Shown piece by piece: positions 1 to 15,589 of a stretch of DNA of 64,000 nucleotides. The translations under genes and the position numbers were made by a program. The notes under the pieces were generated by a model. The model did no database searches and was not told the DNA's origin. It worked only from the letters and a program-made list of their open reading frames with translations. This DNA comes from Persicaria tinctoria (Eukaryota; Streptophyta; Magnoliopsida; Caryophyllales; Polygonaceae): contig JBANSL010000018.1 in the NCBI GenBank assembly GCA_037127255.1, positions 18,511,175 through 18,575,174 of the forward strand. The letters run 5' to 3'. Numbering within the stretch: position 1 is the stretch's first letter; every line of letters starts with the position of its first letter.

Positions 1-554
1 TTGTAGATATATTACTAGTATCACAAATTTACTTATTATGGCCCCTAAAATTTACACGCTCTAGGCCGTCGCCCCTTTCGCTCACCCCCTTGGACTGGGC
101 ATACCAGCTGGCAAAGTTAGTAGTCTAGCACATAAATCATTTAACTCGAATGATATTTCATCCTAAAATGAGTGAGGTTTGTGAGACTCTTTTTGGTCTC
201 GTACATAAATAAGTGAGGTTTCAAAGAGTGAGATATTTTGGGTTGTTTATTAGAGAAACTAATAAAAATATTATAAAAACAAATATTCGAACAACATTTG
301 ACAAGTATTCAAGGAATGTACTAGATTCAAACCTTGCTATTGTCAAACAAACAAACTAGGTTGAAAATGTTACGATGTGATGTAAATTTCATATCGATTA
401 TACAGGTGTACACATAATGAAATTTCAGTGGTTTATATGAGATTTTGATAAAGAAAAAAAAAACTATATCGAAATGATCATCTTCGTTAGGTGAGTACAT
501 TTTATTTGTCGAAATCAATGTTAAATATCTCCATACCTTAAGTGCAATAAAAGG
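1..554. other. Intergenic sequence, no gene recognised
   Basis: AT-rich sequence with no coding pattern. The only longer open frame (minus strand, 327-584) has no recognisable domain and runs through oligo-T tracts, so I treat it as chance. The right edge merges into the retroposon copy that starts near 555. Confidence 0.6.
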
Positions 555-1050
555 AAACATATTTTCTTGGAGGTTTGTCTTCATCGCTCATAGGAATTTT
601 TGATGTACCGCTAATCAGCGGTGTCATCACTTGGTGACGTTTGACTCCGGGTTTAGTCAACGTTGTCCTCACCTTTTTTTAGATTAGGCTCGTTTTGTTC
701 GACTAAGGTTAGACGTTAAACGGGTCAATCGGGTCACCGAGTCAAAATTACCGGATCAATCGGGTCACCGGGTCCAAACCCATATTACCCGGAAAATTTT
801 CGGTTTTTCGGGTTCGGGTCGAAAAAAATTTCCGGGTCTTGACCCAAAAAATTCCAGGCGGTCGGATCGGGTTTTCGGGTCGGGTTATGTTTTGACAGGT
901 CTAACTGAGGTTGTTTGATTGCTTTTTTTATTGCACCGTCTTTTATTTTACGATGTATGTTTGACGGTTCGCCATCTGTCGACTTTATCGGCTTCTCGCG
1001 AAGCTAGGTTTGTATGATCCTCGAATTATTACCTAATAAAAAAAGGAAAA
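555..1050 (+). mobile_element. Retroposon 3' fragment (hairpin-tail family), split by a hAT MITE
   Basis: This stretch matches the 3' half of the longer retroposon at 31499-32920. Shared blocks are TTTTCTTGGAGGTTTGTCTT, the GATGTACCGCT...CAGCGGTGTCAT block, and the terminal hairpin GACGGTTCGCCATC at 963-976. It ends with CGAATTATTACCTAATAA at 1022-1039 and an A-rich tail. It is truncated at the 5' end, as expected of target-primed retroposition. A 194-bp hAT-type MITE interrupts it at 710-903. I see no protein-coding potential. Confidence 0.6.
710..903. mobile_element. hAT-type MITE, 194 bp
   Basis: The ends read TAGACGTTAAACGGGTCAA on the left and TTTTGACAGGTCTA on the right (reverse complement TAGACCTGTCAAAA). 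They are flanked by an 8-bp target duplication, ACTAAGGT at 702-709 and ACTGAGGT at 904-911, with one mismatch. TAGACC-type ends and 8-bp duplications are typical of hAT elements. The interior is rich in CGGGT repeats and has no coding capacity. It sits inside the retroposon fragment at 555-1050. Confidence 0.75.
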
Positions 1051-1122
1051 AACATTTATAAGATTTTAAAGTTAGCTATGGTGATGATATTTTGTGATTT
1101 CGAGAAAAATAAACTAACAAAA

Positions 1123-1271
<149 letters not shown>

Positions 1272-1649
1272 TGGGTTCGGGTACACACAACTCCAAAAAT
1301 GAGAAGGAAAGAAGCAATTTGATTGGTCCACATGTACAAAAGTGAATTAAAAATATGGGACACGCGGGACTCCCCAATTAATAGTAACACCCACCCAAAT
1401 TAATTAGTAACACCCCTACTCTCACTGTTCACGCGCCAAATCAAAACACACTAATTAATTGCACGCGCCAATCAACAACACCTACTAATTAATTAGAAAA
1501 GCTACAGAGACATGTAAAATTGTTTACATAAACTTTTAAAAATCATTTTTTGGCATTTTCACTTGTTAAAATAATATAAAAAATATATATTTGGGTGTAA
1601 TTTAATTTTATCTACACACAGACACCCACTTTGTATATGTTTTGTTGAA

Positions 1650-2010
1650 AAAAAAATTAACAAGTGGTGGTTCAGCAATTTTATTCACAGTGATTCAGCA
1701 ATTTTATTCACAGTGGTTCAGCAATTTTATTCACATTGGTTCAGCAATTTTATTCACAGTGGTTCAACAATTTTATTCACAGTGGTTCAGCAATTTTATT
1801 CACATTGATTAGCAATTTTATTCACAGTGGTTCAACAATTTTATTCACAGTGGTTCATCAATTTTATTCACAGTGGTTCAGCAATTTTATTCACATTGGT
1901 TCAACAATTTTATTCACAGTGGTTCAGCAATTTTATTCACAGTGGTTCAACAATTTTTTCCACAGGTTCAACTATTTTATTTGCAGTGATTCACAGGGTT
2001 CAGAAGTTAT
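1650..2010. repeat. Short tandem repeat block, about 20-bp unit
   Basis: At least a dozen copies of a unit reading TTCAGCAATTTTATTCACAG with small changes (GTGGTTCAACAATTTTATTC and similar). It lies in the left half of element A and may be a subterminal transposase-binding array. The open frames at 1736-2020 only reflect the repeat. Confidence 0.85.
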
Positions 2011-2159
2011 AAAGAAGTGATTCATGAAGCTATTAAGAAGTGGTTCATGAACCTATAAAGAAGTAGTTAATGAACATATAAAGAAGTGTTTCATGAACCT
2101 ATAAAGAAGTTATTCATGAACCTATATGTTTTGTGGGAAAAAAAATTAATAAGAAGTGA

Positions 2160-2520
2160 ACCATTTACTGCTGAACCACACCCATTGAACCAATTTTAAT
2201 CAAATCATGTAAACCACATCCAGTGAATAAACGTCTATTTATTTATTGAACCAACCTCTATTTAATCACTAAACCAACTTATTTAGTCACTGAACCAACA
2301 TCTATTTAGTCACTGAATCAACCTCTATTTAATCACTGAATCAATATCTATTTACTCACTGAACCGACATTTATTTATTCACTGAACCAACCTATTTATT
2401 CATTGAACCAACCTTTATTTAGTCACTGAACCAACCTCTATTTACTCAATTAATCAACCTATATTTAGTCACTGAACCAACCTCTATTTATTCACTGAAT
2501 CAACCTCTATTTATTCATCT
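2160..2520. repeat. Second short repeat block of element A
   Basis: Roughly 14 copies of a 20-24-bp unit resembling TCACTGAACCAACCTCTATT. Its reverse complement (AATAGAGGTTGGTTCAGTGA) is loosely related to the first block's GTGGTTCAGCAATTTTATTC, so the two blocks may face each other in opposite orientation. Confidence 0.75.
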
Positions 2521-2789
2521 CTCTAGATCAATATCAAGCTGCAATACACTATAAGCATTTTGTCAAGCACTTGAAGGGCAATAAAATCGTAGCCAAAAAG
2601 AATCCATTCATTCAATTTCCATATGCTTCACATTACAGCAAGCTAGAGTCATATCACATGAACTTGCGAAACCCCAAATTAAAGCAATACATCCATTTAT
2701 TTCCAATATATGAAGCTGTAATAAAATATTTAACATTACGAGTCTTCATTAATTAAATTGGGAGGCTTCCATGAAACTCTCGCCCTCCC

Positions 2790-3110
2790 CCAATTTCCAA
2801 TTCATGCCGGCGAAATTTCTCCACGACAATAGAAAGTCGCTCCACCTTCGCCGTTCTCTAGCAGCAACGATGACGCCGGCGTCCTCCACTGATCGAATGT
2901 ACTGTCGAAGCCCTAAGGCCCCGTTCATTCCCGGCAAGCACAACCGCAACCTGTTCGACGGCGCCGGGCTCGACGATGAAGAGTCTCGCCGGACGGAGAG
3001 GAGGTCGCGAGCTCGGCAGCGATGATGGAGGTGGTCGAGGAGGCAGATCGAACAGAGAGAAGATGAAGGCTGAACAAGAGTATTGAAGATGGAGGGACAT
3101 AAAAGTCATG
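2790..3110. other. GC-rich gene-like patch inside element A, not called as a gene
   Basis: A GC-rich block with open frames on both strands. No frame has a recognisable domain, and the residues are compositionally biased (Arg, Ser, Pro). It resembles the GC-rich blocks in elements B, C and D. I read it as a captured or degenerate host fragment rather than a gene. Confidence 0.4.
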
Positions 3111-3257
3111 GAGGAAGGAAGGAGAAAAGGCGTTCAGATATGAGCGACATTGGAATGAACCGCGTGAGCTTCTTTTTTATATTTTTAATTTAGATCCGTA
3201 TCAACCAATCACAATACTTCTTTCCTTCTCACCGGACCAGATTCTTCTCACTTTAAC

Positions 3258-7546
<4,289 letters not shown>

Positions 7547-7565
7547 TATATATATATATATATAT

Positions 7566-7990
<425 letters not shown>

Positions 7991-8057
<67 letters not shown>
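7991..8057. repeat. (TA)n(GA)n compound microsatellite
   Basis: TA repeats up to 8032, then GA repeats to about 8057, abutting the left end of element D. The order is the same as at 3265-3362. Confidence 0.95.
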
Positions 8058-9491
8058 TTAGGTAACTTGTGCACACACCTTAGGGTGTATTTTGTGCACA
8101 ATTGTGGACCATTGATTGTCCTATGATGGATGGCTCAGATTAAAAAGTATTTTTTCTTTTCCTTTTTAATTTAGAAGTAGGGCCCGCAATATGATCAACC
8201 ATACTCTCCCTTTTCACGCGCTTGGTGTGTTAGGCAATAAAACCCTATTTCCCAAATTGCACCCTTCTTCATCGTTTGGACCGAGGAGAACGACTGAGCA
8301 CCCAATTCCTTCCTCTCCCTCCTCTTTCTGCGTTTCTTCCTCTCCTTGCTCCCCGGTGGTGCTCCCCCTTATTGTCCTCCTCCTCGTCGACGCTCATGGT
8401 GTCTCCAATGGAGATCCGTTGGAGGCTGGTGAAAGCATCGACGGTTAGCGGCGATTCCTGGGCAATCGGCGGCGAGCGCTGGTGACTCTTTCTGCGTTTC
8501 TTCCTCTCCTTGCTCCCCGGTGGTGCTCCCCCTTATCGTCGTCCTCCTTGTCGACGCTCGTGTCTCCAATGGAGATCTGTTGGAGGCTGGTGAAAGCAAT
8601 CGACGGTTAGCGGCGATTCGGCGGTGGAATTTTTAGGGCGGTGGCGATTCCGGTCCGACTCTCCTCTCCTCCATTCTGGCCCAATCCGAACTGGATTTGG
8701 CCAAATCTGGTTGTTTTTCCTCCTTCCCCTCAGATCTGGTAGCTTGTGCTCCTTCGTGGATAGTTGCCGGTTCGAGGTTCATGTTGTTGGTTTGTTCTAG
8801 ATCCGTTCATTCGGATATGGGTGGCGAAGTGCGGTGGCAATGGTGGGGCGGATAAGCGGGATTGAGATGGCGAAAGTAGTTCTGATGGGCACGGCGGCGG
8901 AATGGGATTTGATGGGGAAGGAGACGGAGTTGGAGAAGAAGGAGGAGGCGTGGGTGGGTGGGGGTAGGCGGTGGGTTGGGTTTGTGTCAGGTATTGGTTA
9001 ATTCCGGTTAGGGTAGGCGGTGGTAGGGTTTTCGATATGTATAGTTTGATTTATTATTCGTCAATTATCATCGAATTTTGGTTATTATTGGTAATGAGTT
9101 GGTAAATTATTCGGTGAAATCTGATTCATTATTTGTTAGAATATGGAGTTATTGGTTATTATTGGTAATGAGTTGTAAATTATTCGGGAATATAAATATG
9201 ATGAAATATGAAACATTATTCGGTGAAATAGGAACATTATGCGGTGAATGTGAAACATTATTCGTATAAATAATAATTATTATTTAGGGATTTCGGGTTT
9301 CTTAATTTTATCTGAAATTGATGGAAAAAAAAAATATTATTCAGTAGCATATGACAAATTATCTAGTGAAATTGGTAAATTTTGATTTGTATTGGGTAGA
9401 AAAAAATATATAACATTATTCGGTACCGTGTGAAAAATTATTCGGTGGAATTGACAACTTTTTAAAATCAATGAAATCAGGTAAAAAAAAG

Positions 9492-9507
9492 TAAATATAT
9501 ATAGTCG
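9492..9507. repeat. Target-site duplication, left copy, of the LINE
   Basis: TAAATATATATAGTCG, identical to 12878-12893. It lies directly outside the LINE poly(A) tail, which appears here as a T-run. Confidence 0.9.
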
Positions 9508-12500
9508 TTTTTTTTTTTTTTTTTTTGAACCGGAAAAAATTTGGCAATAGTGAGACCCTATATACCAAGAGCATCCAAATGGATGAAATTCTGAAGCATA
9601 GAATCGTCAGGCATCTGATTCCCATGGAAAGCAAAGTCTAAATGCGATAATCTGTCCGCAGTTCGGTTTGCTTCCCGAAAGACGTGACGAATCTGAACTA
9701 GTCGGAAGAAACCTAGGGATAGACTGTCTGAGACAATCATTTCTGAATCTCCCGAAGGTCTTCCAGAACCTTTTAGGCTGTTAATGATAGTGATATTATC
9801 ACCTTCAATTATAAGATTATTTATTTTAAGGTTTATTGCAGCTGTAATGCCCTTCCAAAGTGCAAATCCTTCCGACCCAGTGACCGAAAGGATAGGGCTT
9901 GGACCAGCTTCGACATAGATCGGGTTCCCCCTATGGTCTCTGATGATGTATCCAAATGTCCCTATGGATTTTGATGATAGAGCCCCATCAAAATTTAGTT
10001 TATAGATCCCCTCAGAAGGGGCTTGCCATTTTACCTTGCGTCGTTCTGCTTTATTTGTGTTTTTGGCAGTTATGGTTGTATTTGTTTCATTTTCATGTTG
10101 ATTTACTGAGTCATGCCATAGCAAGGCCTGTTCCTTTGCGAATGTTGTTATGCTAAGTATGTCGGTCTTTGTATTTTCAAAAAGAGCTTTGTTTCTAAAG
10201 TACCAAATGCTCCACCGTGTAAAAGTCAGTTTGATAAATCTCTGGGTGTTCAGTTCCTCCTTTATTGCTTGGATATTTTTGTTCATGTTATTTTCTTGTG
10301 AAGTACATCTATCCAGAATTGACAGTATGGATCGGTCCATTATTGATATAGCAGCTCGTGAAATGGGACAGTTCCAAAGGAGGTGCTCAAGGTCTTCGTA
10401 ATTTGAGTCACAGTGATGGCAAATAGTTGGGATACCCAGACCTCTACAAGCTAATCTTACAGAGGTAGGAATTCCATTTTTTGTGATTTTCCAGAGAAAA
10501 GATTTGATCTTGGGTGGTAGATCCAGATTCCATATCCAATTGAAATCTGATTTTGCATGGTGCGCTTTGTCAGCTAATAGAGCCACTGTAGAACAAGTGG
10601 AGAACCAACCATTCCTGCTACATTTCCAGTACAGCCTATCCATGTGTATGTTCTTCGGTATCGGCGTTGCTTCTATTAGTTGAATCGTTTCTTTGGGTAG
10701 TATGTTTTTGAAGTTGTTATGTAATTTATCCGTATCCCACATTTTGTTTTCTATTATGTAATTTGCTACTATTGTTGTTGTGTCAATGTGATGATCATTG
10801 GACACCATTGTGATTAGGGGGGCTTCTCCACACCAATGATCAAGCCAGAAGTTGATGTTGTTCCCATTACCAACAGACCATCGAAGGCCTTCTTTGAATA
10901 TAGGTAATAGTTTAACGAGTTGTGTCCATTGCCAAGATGTGTCACCCTTCCTTTTGTAGTTTAATATGCTTTGATTTTTGAGGTACTTTTCCGTTATTAA
11001 AGAGACCCAAGGACTGTGTGGTTCCGCTAGGACTTTCCATATTTGCTTCATTTGTAGTGCTTTATTCATGTCTTCTGAATTTCGGAGCCCCAGGCCCCCA
11101 TTATTTTTGGATTTACATACCTCAAACCAGCTAATCAAGGGTTTATGCCTTGGTTCTTTATTCCATAGAAAGTTCCGGTTTATCTTGTCGAGTTCCGCAT
11201 GCATAACTTTAGGTAGAAGGAAACATTGCATGATGTGTAGTGGTTTCGCGGATAAAGTGGTTTTAATGAGAGTGCATCGGCCTGCTTGAGAGAGACAGTT
11301 AGCTTTCCACTTTTGTAGTTTTGACCTTGTGCTTAAGAGAATTTCATTAAATACCTCATTCGTTACCTTTCCACAAATAATAGGACACCCTAAATATGTC
11401 CCTATATTATTTGTGAAAGGAATTTGCAGTTCATTTTGTATAATCATTTTTTGATTGTGTGTTGTATTTGTGGTAATTTGGAATTGGGATTTATGCCTAT
11501 TGACTTTTTGGCCTGATAAGGAGCAATATTCAAAAAGTATCTTATTGATTTGGTCCCAAGCCGTCTTCGTCGCTGAAGTAAAAATAATGATGTCATCGGC
11601 AAATGCCAGGAATGGTATCCTTGTCCCGTTACAAACTAGTTTGATTCCTATATGTGTCCTTTGTTTTGTAGCCTCTTTGTGAAGCCCACGTGCAAGCACC
11701 TCAGAAAGAATGAGGAAGAGATAAGGAGATAGGGGATCACCTTGTCTTAAGCCTCTTGTTGGAGTGAATAGTTCCGTTGGTTCATTGTTTACAAGTACTG
11801 AGTAGGATACCGTGGTTATGCATTCTTTAATCCACTCAGTAAAGAGTGGAGAGAATCCAAATCGAGACATAACCGAAAGGAGGAAGTCCCAATCTACCAT
11901 GTCAAATGCTTTTTCCATATCTAGTTTGACTGTCATCCATCTTGTGTGTCCTTTCTTTTTCGTAAAAGAGTGGAAAATTTCGTTTGCAATTAGTATGTTG
12001 TCTTGTATTGATCTTCCTGCTGTAAATGCGCTTTGTAAGGGATTAATGATTTTGGGGATTATTTTTTTCAGTCTGGTTGCCAGAACTTTTGATATAATTT
12101 TATATGTGGTTGAGCATAAGCTAATTGGCCTATATTGGGAGGTTGTCTTGGGGTTTTCACATTTGGGTATTAGTGTTATGAACGTATGATTTATTTGTTT
12201 TAGTATTCTTCCACTAAGGAAGAAGCTTTTGACCGCCTTGATTACCGATGGTCCAACAATGTGCCAATACTTTTTGAAGAAACCAGCTGGGAACCCATCC
12301 GGCCCTGGGGATTTCTCGTTTGCTAGTCCGAAGACTGCATTCTTTATTTCTGTGTTGTTAATTTGCCTTGTTAGCCAGTTATTTTCCTCACTTGATATCT
12401 CTTTTTGTATATTGTCTAAAAGGTCACTTTTGATTAGCGGTCTTTGTTGTTGTGAGTATCGTTTGGCAAAGTCCTCTTTAATGACGTCACGTATCTCATT

Positions 12501-12877
12501 TTCCTTAGTCAAAGTGACCCCTGCAGTTGTTTGTATGAACTTTACGATATTTCTGTTTCGACGTCCCGTTGCTACTCTATGGAAGTACTTCGTATTTGCG
12601 TCTATGGATTTTATGTGCTTTTTCTTAGCTCTCTGACCCCAGTATTTACTCTGGAAATTGAGTAAGGATGTATGCTTAGTGGTTAATCTCCTAATCTTGC
12701 TTTCTAATGCTTGGTTATATGAATTGCATAGTTGTAGTTGAAGGTCTTACAGTTCCTTTTCAATTAGTGCTATTTGTCTGAAGACGTTTCCAATTGTAAC
12801 CTTAGACCATATTTTACTTTTCCTTTTAACTTCCTGTAATTTTTTAACTAGTTTATAGGTGTAAGATCCCGGGGTAT
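9508..12877 (-). mobile_element. L1-clade LINE, 5'-truncated, young insertion
   Basis: A minus-strand non-LTR retrotransposon with a 19-nt poly(A) tail (T-run 9508-9526). It has a short 3' UTR and the reverse transcriptase-to-RNase H part of ORF2. The 5' part (ORF1 and the endonuclease domain) is missing, the usual outcome of incomplete target-primed reverse transcription. The perfect 16-bp duplications at 9492-9507 and 12878-12893 and the nearly intact frame suggest recent insertion. It landed inside element D. Confidence 0.92.
9558..12876 (-). pseudogene. LINE ORF2 fragment: reverse transcriptase, zf-RVT, RNase H
   Basis: The frame is open from 12876 to 9558 except for one in-frame TAA at 12749-12747. 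Downstream of that stop it runs uninterrupted for well over 950 codons. In order I see the pre-RT segment (WGQRAKKKH...KYFHRVA), the reverse transcriptase core (EKSPGPDGFPAGFFKKYW, then RGLRQGDPLSPYLF, then the catalytic FADD in LAFADDIIIF), the zf-RVT zinc-binding region (CHHCDSNYEDLEHLLWNCP), and a C-terminal RNase H domain (LNFDGALSSK, and EGDN). The presence of RNase H fits the plant L1-type LINEs. The endonuclease is lost by 5' truncation, so the copy cannot move by itself. Confidence 0.9.
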
Positions 12878-12893
12878 TAAATATATATAGTCG
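12878..12893. repeat. Target-site duplication, right copy, of the LINE
   Basis: TAAATATATATAGTCG, identical to 9492-9507. Confidence 0.9.
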
Positions 12894-13118
12894 TTGTTTT
12901 AAAAAAAAAACAAGAATAAGAACCTACTTGCATTTAAAAAAAAAAATATGTATCTTAGAAAAATAAGGCAACTTTGGTAGGAGGGGGTGCACGCGCCATT
13001 TAGTAGGAAGTGGGTGATGTTTGCAAGCGGGCCCCACGCAATTTAAAATTAAAATTAGAAAAAAAAACCATTTTTAATCATGTCCATCCTATCCACATCA
13101 AAGGATATATATAATTGA

Positions 13119-13843
13119 CTAGGTCAAATGCCGCGCGCGTTCGCGCGCGGTTTAATCATATTTAAATTATTCACATTACTTTGTATATGCATGTAAATAT
13201 TTATATGTGCAAATAGTTATAACTTGGTTGTTTTCCTTATAAAACTGTACACATTACTTTTTATAGGTATGTAAATATATATTCATATGTGCACATAGTT
13301 CTACCCGGGTTATTTTTTTCGTAAATTGCTATATATAATACTCATTCCATTAATTAAAACTTGATGTTTTATTATTCATGCATGCTTTTAGTTGTTAAAA
13401 ACTATATAAAATATTAACTTTTTTTTAACAATTTTTTTAGCAACTTCATGCTTATGAAATTATAAAATCAAATGTAAAAAAAGTTGATATTTTATACGAG
13501 TATAATTTATATCATTCTAAAAAAGCGTGTATGTATAGTAAACGACATGTTTTAATTAATAGATAGAGTAGTAAAAATAATAATTGTACCATTATAAGAA
13601 CATGTAAGTATAATATTTGAAATTTTCATTAAGGTAATATGAATGATGTCTTTCAATTTAAAAAATGTAAAGAAGGGTAGTCTTTTAAAAAAATGTATTA
13701 ATCAAAATGAAAAAAGATATCCAAAACTATAAAGTTCAAAAATCCTAATCATTACAATTAAAAAAAAGATATTTTTGTTTTTGTTTTTGTTGTTGTTATT
13801 GTTGTTGTTGTTATTATTATTATCATTATTAAAGCTTAATAAA

Positions 13844-13880
<37 letters not shown>

Positions 13881-14766
13881 TTAATATTAATATTATTATC
13901 TGATTAAAATCATGTCGATTAAGAAAACCTAATAGTTATCATTTGGGTATTTTATTTGAAAACATAAAATATGGTTGATTTGAGAAAACTTTAAAGTTGC
14001 AATTTGGGTATTTTAAGAAAAAATATAAAATTGGGAGAAATTGATGAAATATGAAATTGATAAAAATTGGGTAAAATTGGATAATTTATATCATTCTAAA
14101 AAAGCATGCATGGATATTGGATAGACGACATGTTTTAATGAATAGATAGAGTAGTAAAAAAATATCATTACAAGAAACTGTAAGTATGGTATTTTGAAAT
14201 TTTCATTAAGGTAATAAGAATGTTGTCTTTCAATTAGAAAATGTGAAGAAGGGTAGTCTTTTAAAAATTTATTCAAAAATATAAAATATGGTTGATTTGA
14301 AAAAATTTTAAAGTTACGATTTGGGTATTTTAAGAAAAAACATAAAATTGGGTGAAATTGATGTAAATGAAAATTTATATTTATAGTTAATAAAACTAAA
14401 AGTTACAATTTGGGTAGTTAAATTAAAAACATAAAGTATTATTGATTTAATAAAACTTTAAAGTGGTAATTTGTGTATTTTAAGAAAAAAACATAAAGTT
14501 GGGTGAAATTAATTAAATATGAAATTTTATAATTTTGAAAAGACATAAAAGAACATTGAAATAAAAAATTAATATTTTTAAATTCAAACTTTGGAGGGTA
14601 AAAAAGACATTTTACAAATAAAGATGAAAATTACCTAAAAGGGTATAATACATCTAAGATTATAATACAATTTGCAAGGACAAAATAGGTATTTTCATCC
14701 AAAAAAAATAATAAAATAATGATTAGTGGGAGGTACTATTCATTTAGAAGTTCATAATATTATAGG
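13119..14766 (-). mobile_element. Non-autonomous Helitron-like element
   Basis: Read on the minus strand, the 3' end has a perfect GC-only hairpin (13131-13150), eight bases, then CTAG (13122-13119) followed by T. That is the Helitron 3' rule: hairpin, CTRR, insertion next to T. The 5' side near 14766 reads CCTATAATATTATGAAC, which resembles TC-TATA-type Helitron starts with a changed first base. The interior is AT-rich with internal duplications and no Rep/helicase gene. The 3' end is convincing; the 5' end is less certain. Confidence 0.6.
13490..14500. repeat. Internal duplications within the Helitron-like element
   Basis: A block of about 190 bp starting TTTATATCATTCTAAAAAAG occurs at about 13508-13700 and again at 14087-14275. 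A second motif (TATGGTTGATTTGA...AATTTGGGTATTTTAAG) recurs at about 13968, 14286 and, more diverged, 14430. An older TIR-like pair (TACTCATTCCATTAATTAAA at 13340 and its inverse near 13550-13571) also suggests a small MITE inside. Confidence 0.6.
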
Positions 14767-15189
14767 GTTTAAGATAAGAGCTTTGAATTTAAGAGACCGT
14801 ATCATATTTACACTATGTGTAAAATTTTAATCTTACTCTACAAATTAAAATGTGATATATATTATAAGATTTTCTAATACTCCGTATATTAATACCATGT
14901 CATTATTAGTGTAAATTATCTATTCTTACCCAAAGTGGGAGTGTAGACTTTTCGGAATTTAAGACCATTTATTTGCAGATGAAGTTCTTATCAACTAATC
15001 TCCCATCGAGTGGTCATATATGTTTAATGTGGATGTTCTTGTATGAATTTATCGTCGGGTCCAAATAACATGTGTTGTGTAGTTATAAATTGGCCATTGT
15101 CATTGTCCTGAAAATCAATTACTGTCATATTATTATTCACTTATATGAAAAATTATAAAGACAGAAAACTGGGCAGCTCCTCCTTCCTC

Positions 15190-15316
15190 CATTGGGACTG
15201 CTCCTTGAATTGGTAAATAAAGAGCGGCCATTCCGGGGTTCGAACCGGGGACCTATGACTATTATCCAGAAGTCCTTTCCGGTGAGCCATTCCGGAATGG
15301 TCATTGGGACTGCTCC
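15190..15316 (-). mobile_element. tRNA-derived SINE-like insertion, 97 bp with 15-bp target duplication
   Basis: The direct repeats CATTGGGACTGCTCC at 15190-15204 and 15302-15316 flank a 97-bp insert. On the minus strand the insert begins with a tRNA-like head. It has an A-box-like TGGCTCACCGG and a perfect B box GGTTCGAACCC at tRNA-like spacing, with complementary outer ends CCATTCC and GGAATGG. A short tail (TTTATTTACCAATTCAA) follows. A true tRNA fold fails in the D and anticodon arms. It lies about 270 bp upstream of the ABIL start codon. Confidence 0.7.
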
Positions 15317-15589
15317 ATTAAAATACCTTTCCCCACCGACTCTCATTTATTGCTCTGCTCCCCCGCCAACTCCTTTTCACTCCTCCATCTATCAACCTCT
15401 ACAGTCTCCCATCCATTACTTCATCCTCACCCCCTCTTGATTCGCCCTACCTCTCCAATCCCTAATCCCAGCAATCAAGCCTCCAATTGGTTTCTGTTTC
15501 TATTCCGAATTCGTTTTCTTGCTTCTAGGGTTTCCGGATTGTTCCGGTTGGTGTTGGATTGCGATCTCTTCTTGTAGAAGAAGCTCGAT

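Larger units (their letters stand above)
8058..13118. mobile_element. Element D: TIR element related to C, split by a LINE, right end lost
   Basis: The left end (AACTTGTGCACACACC, then GGTGTATTTTGTGCACAA and GTGGACCATTGAT) is clearly the same family as element C. A GC-rich block (8200-8990) and TTATTCGG repeats (9045-9440) follow in the same order as in C. The right subterminal part (about 12990-13110, with GGGCCCCACGCAATTT and TAATCATGTCCATCC) matches C's right side (GGGTCCCACAATTT, TAATCGTGGCCTTCC). The similarity stops where the Helitron-like end begins at 13119. Without the LINE, D would be about 1.7 kb, close to C. Confidence 0.6.

Noticed and set aside
1650..2520. CRISPR-like regular repeats
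   Set aside because: The repeats are direct tandem copies without unique spacers, in plant nuclear DNA and inside a TIR element; they are not a CRISPR array.
9956..12636. Plus-strand frames across the LINE
   Set aside because: Shadows of the minus-strand ORF2; no domain on the plus strand.
15205..15301. A functional tRNA gene on the minus strand
   Set aside because: A and B box motifs and paired outer ends exist, but the D arm and anticodon arm do not fold normally and the piece is framed by a target duplication; a SINE-like retroposon fits better.
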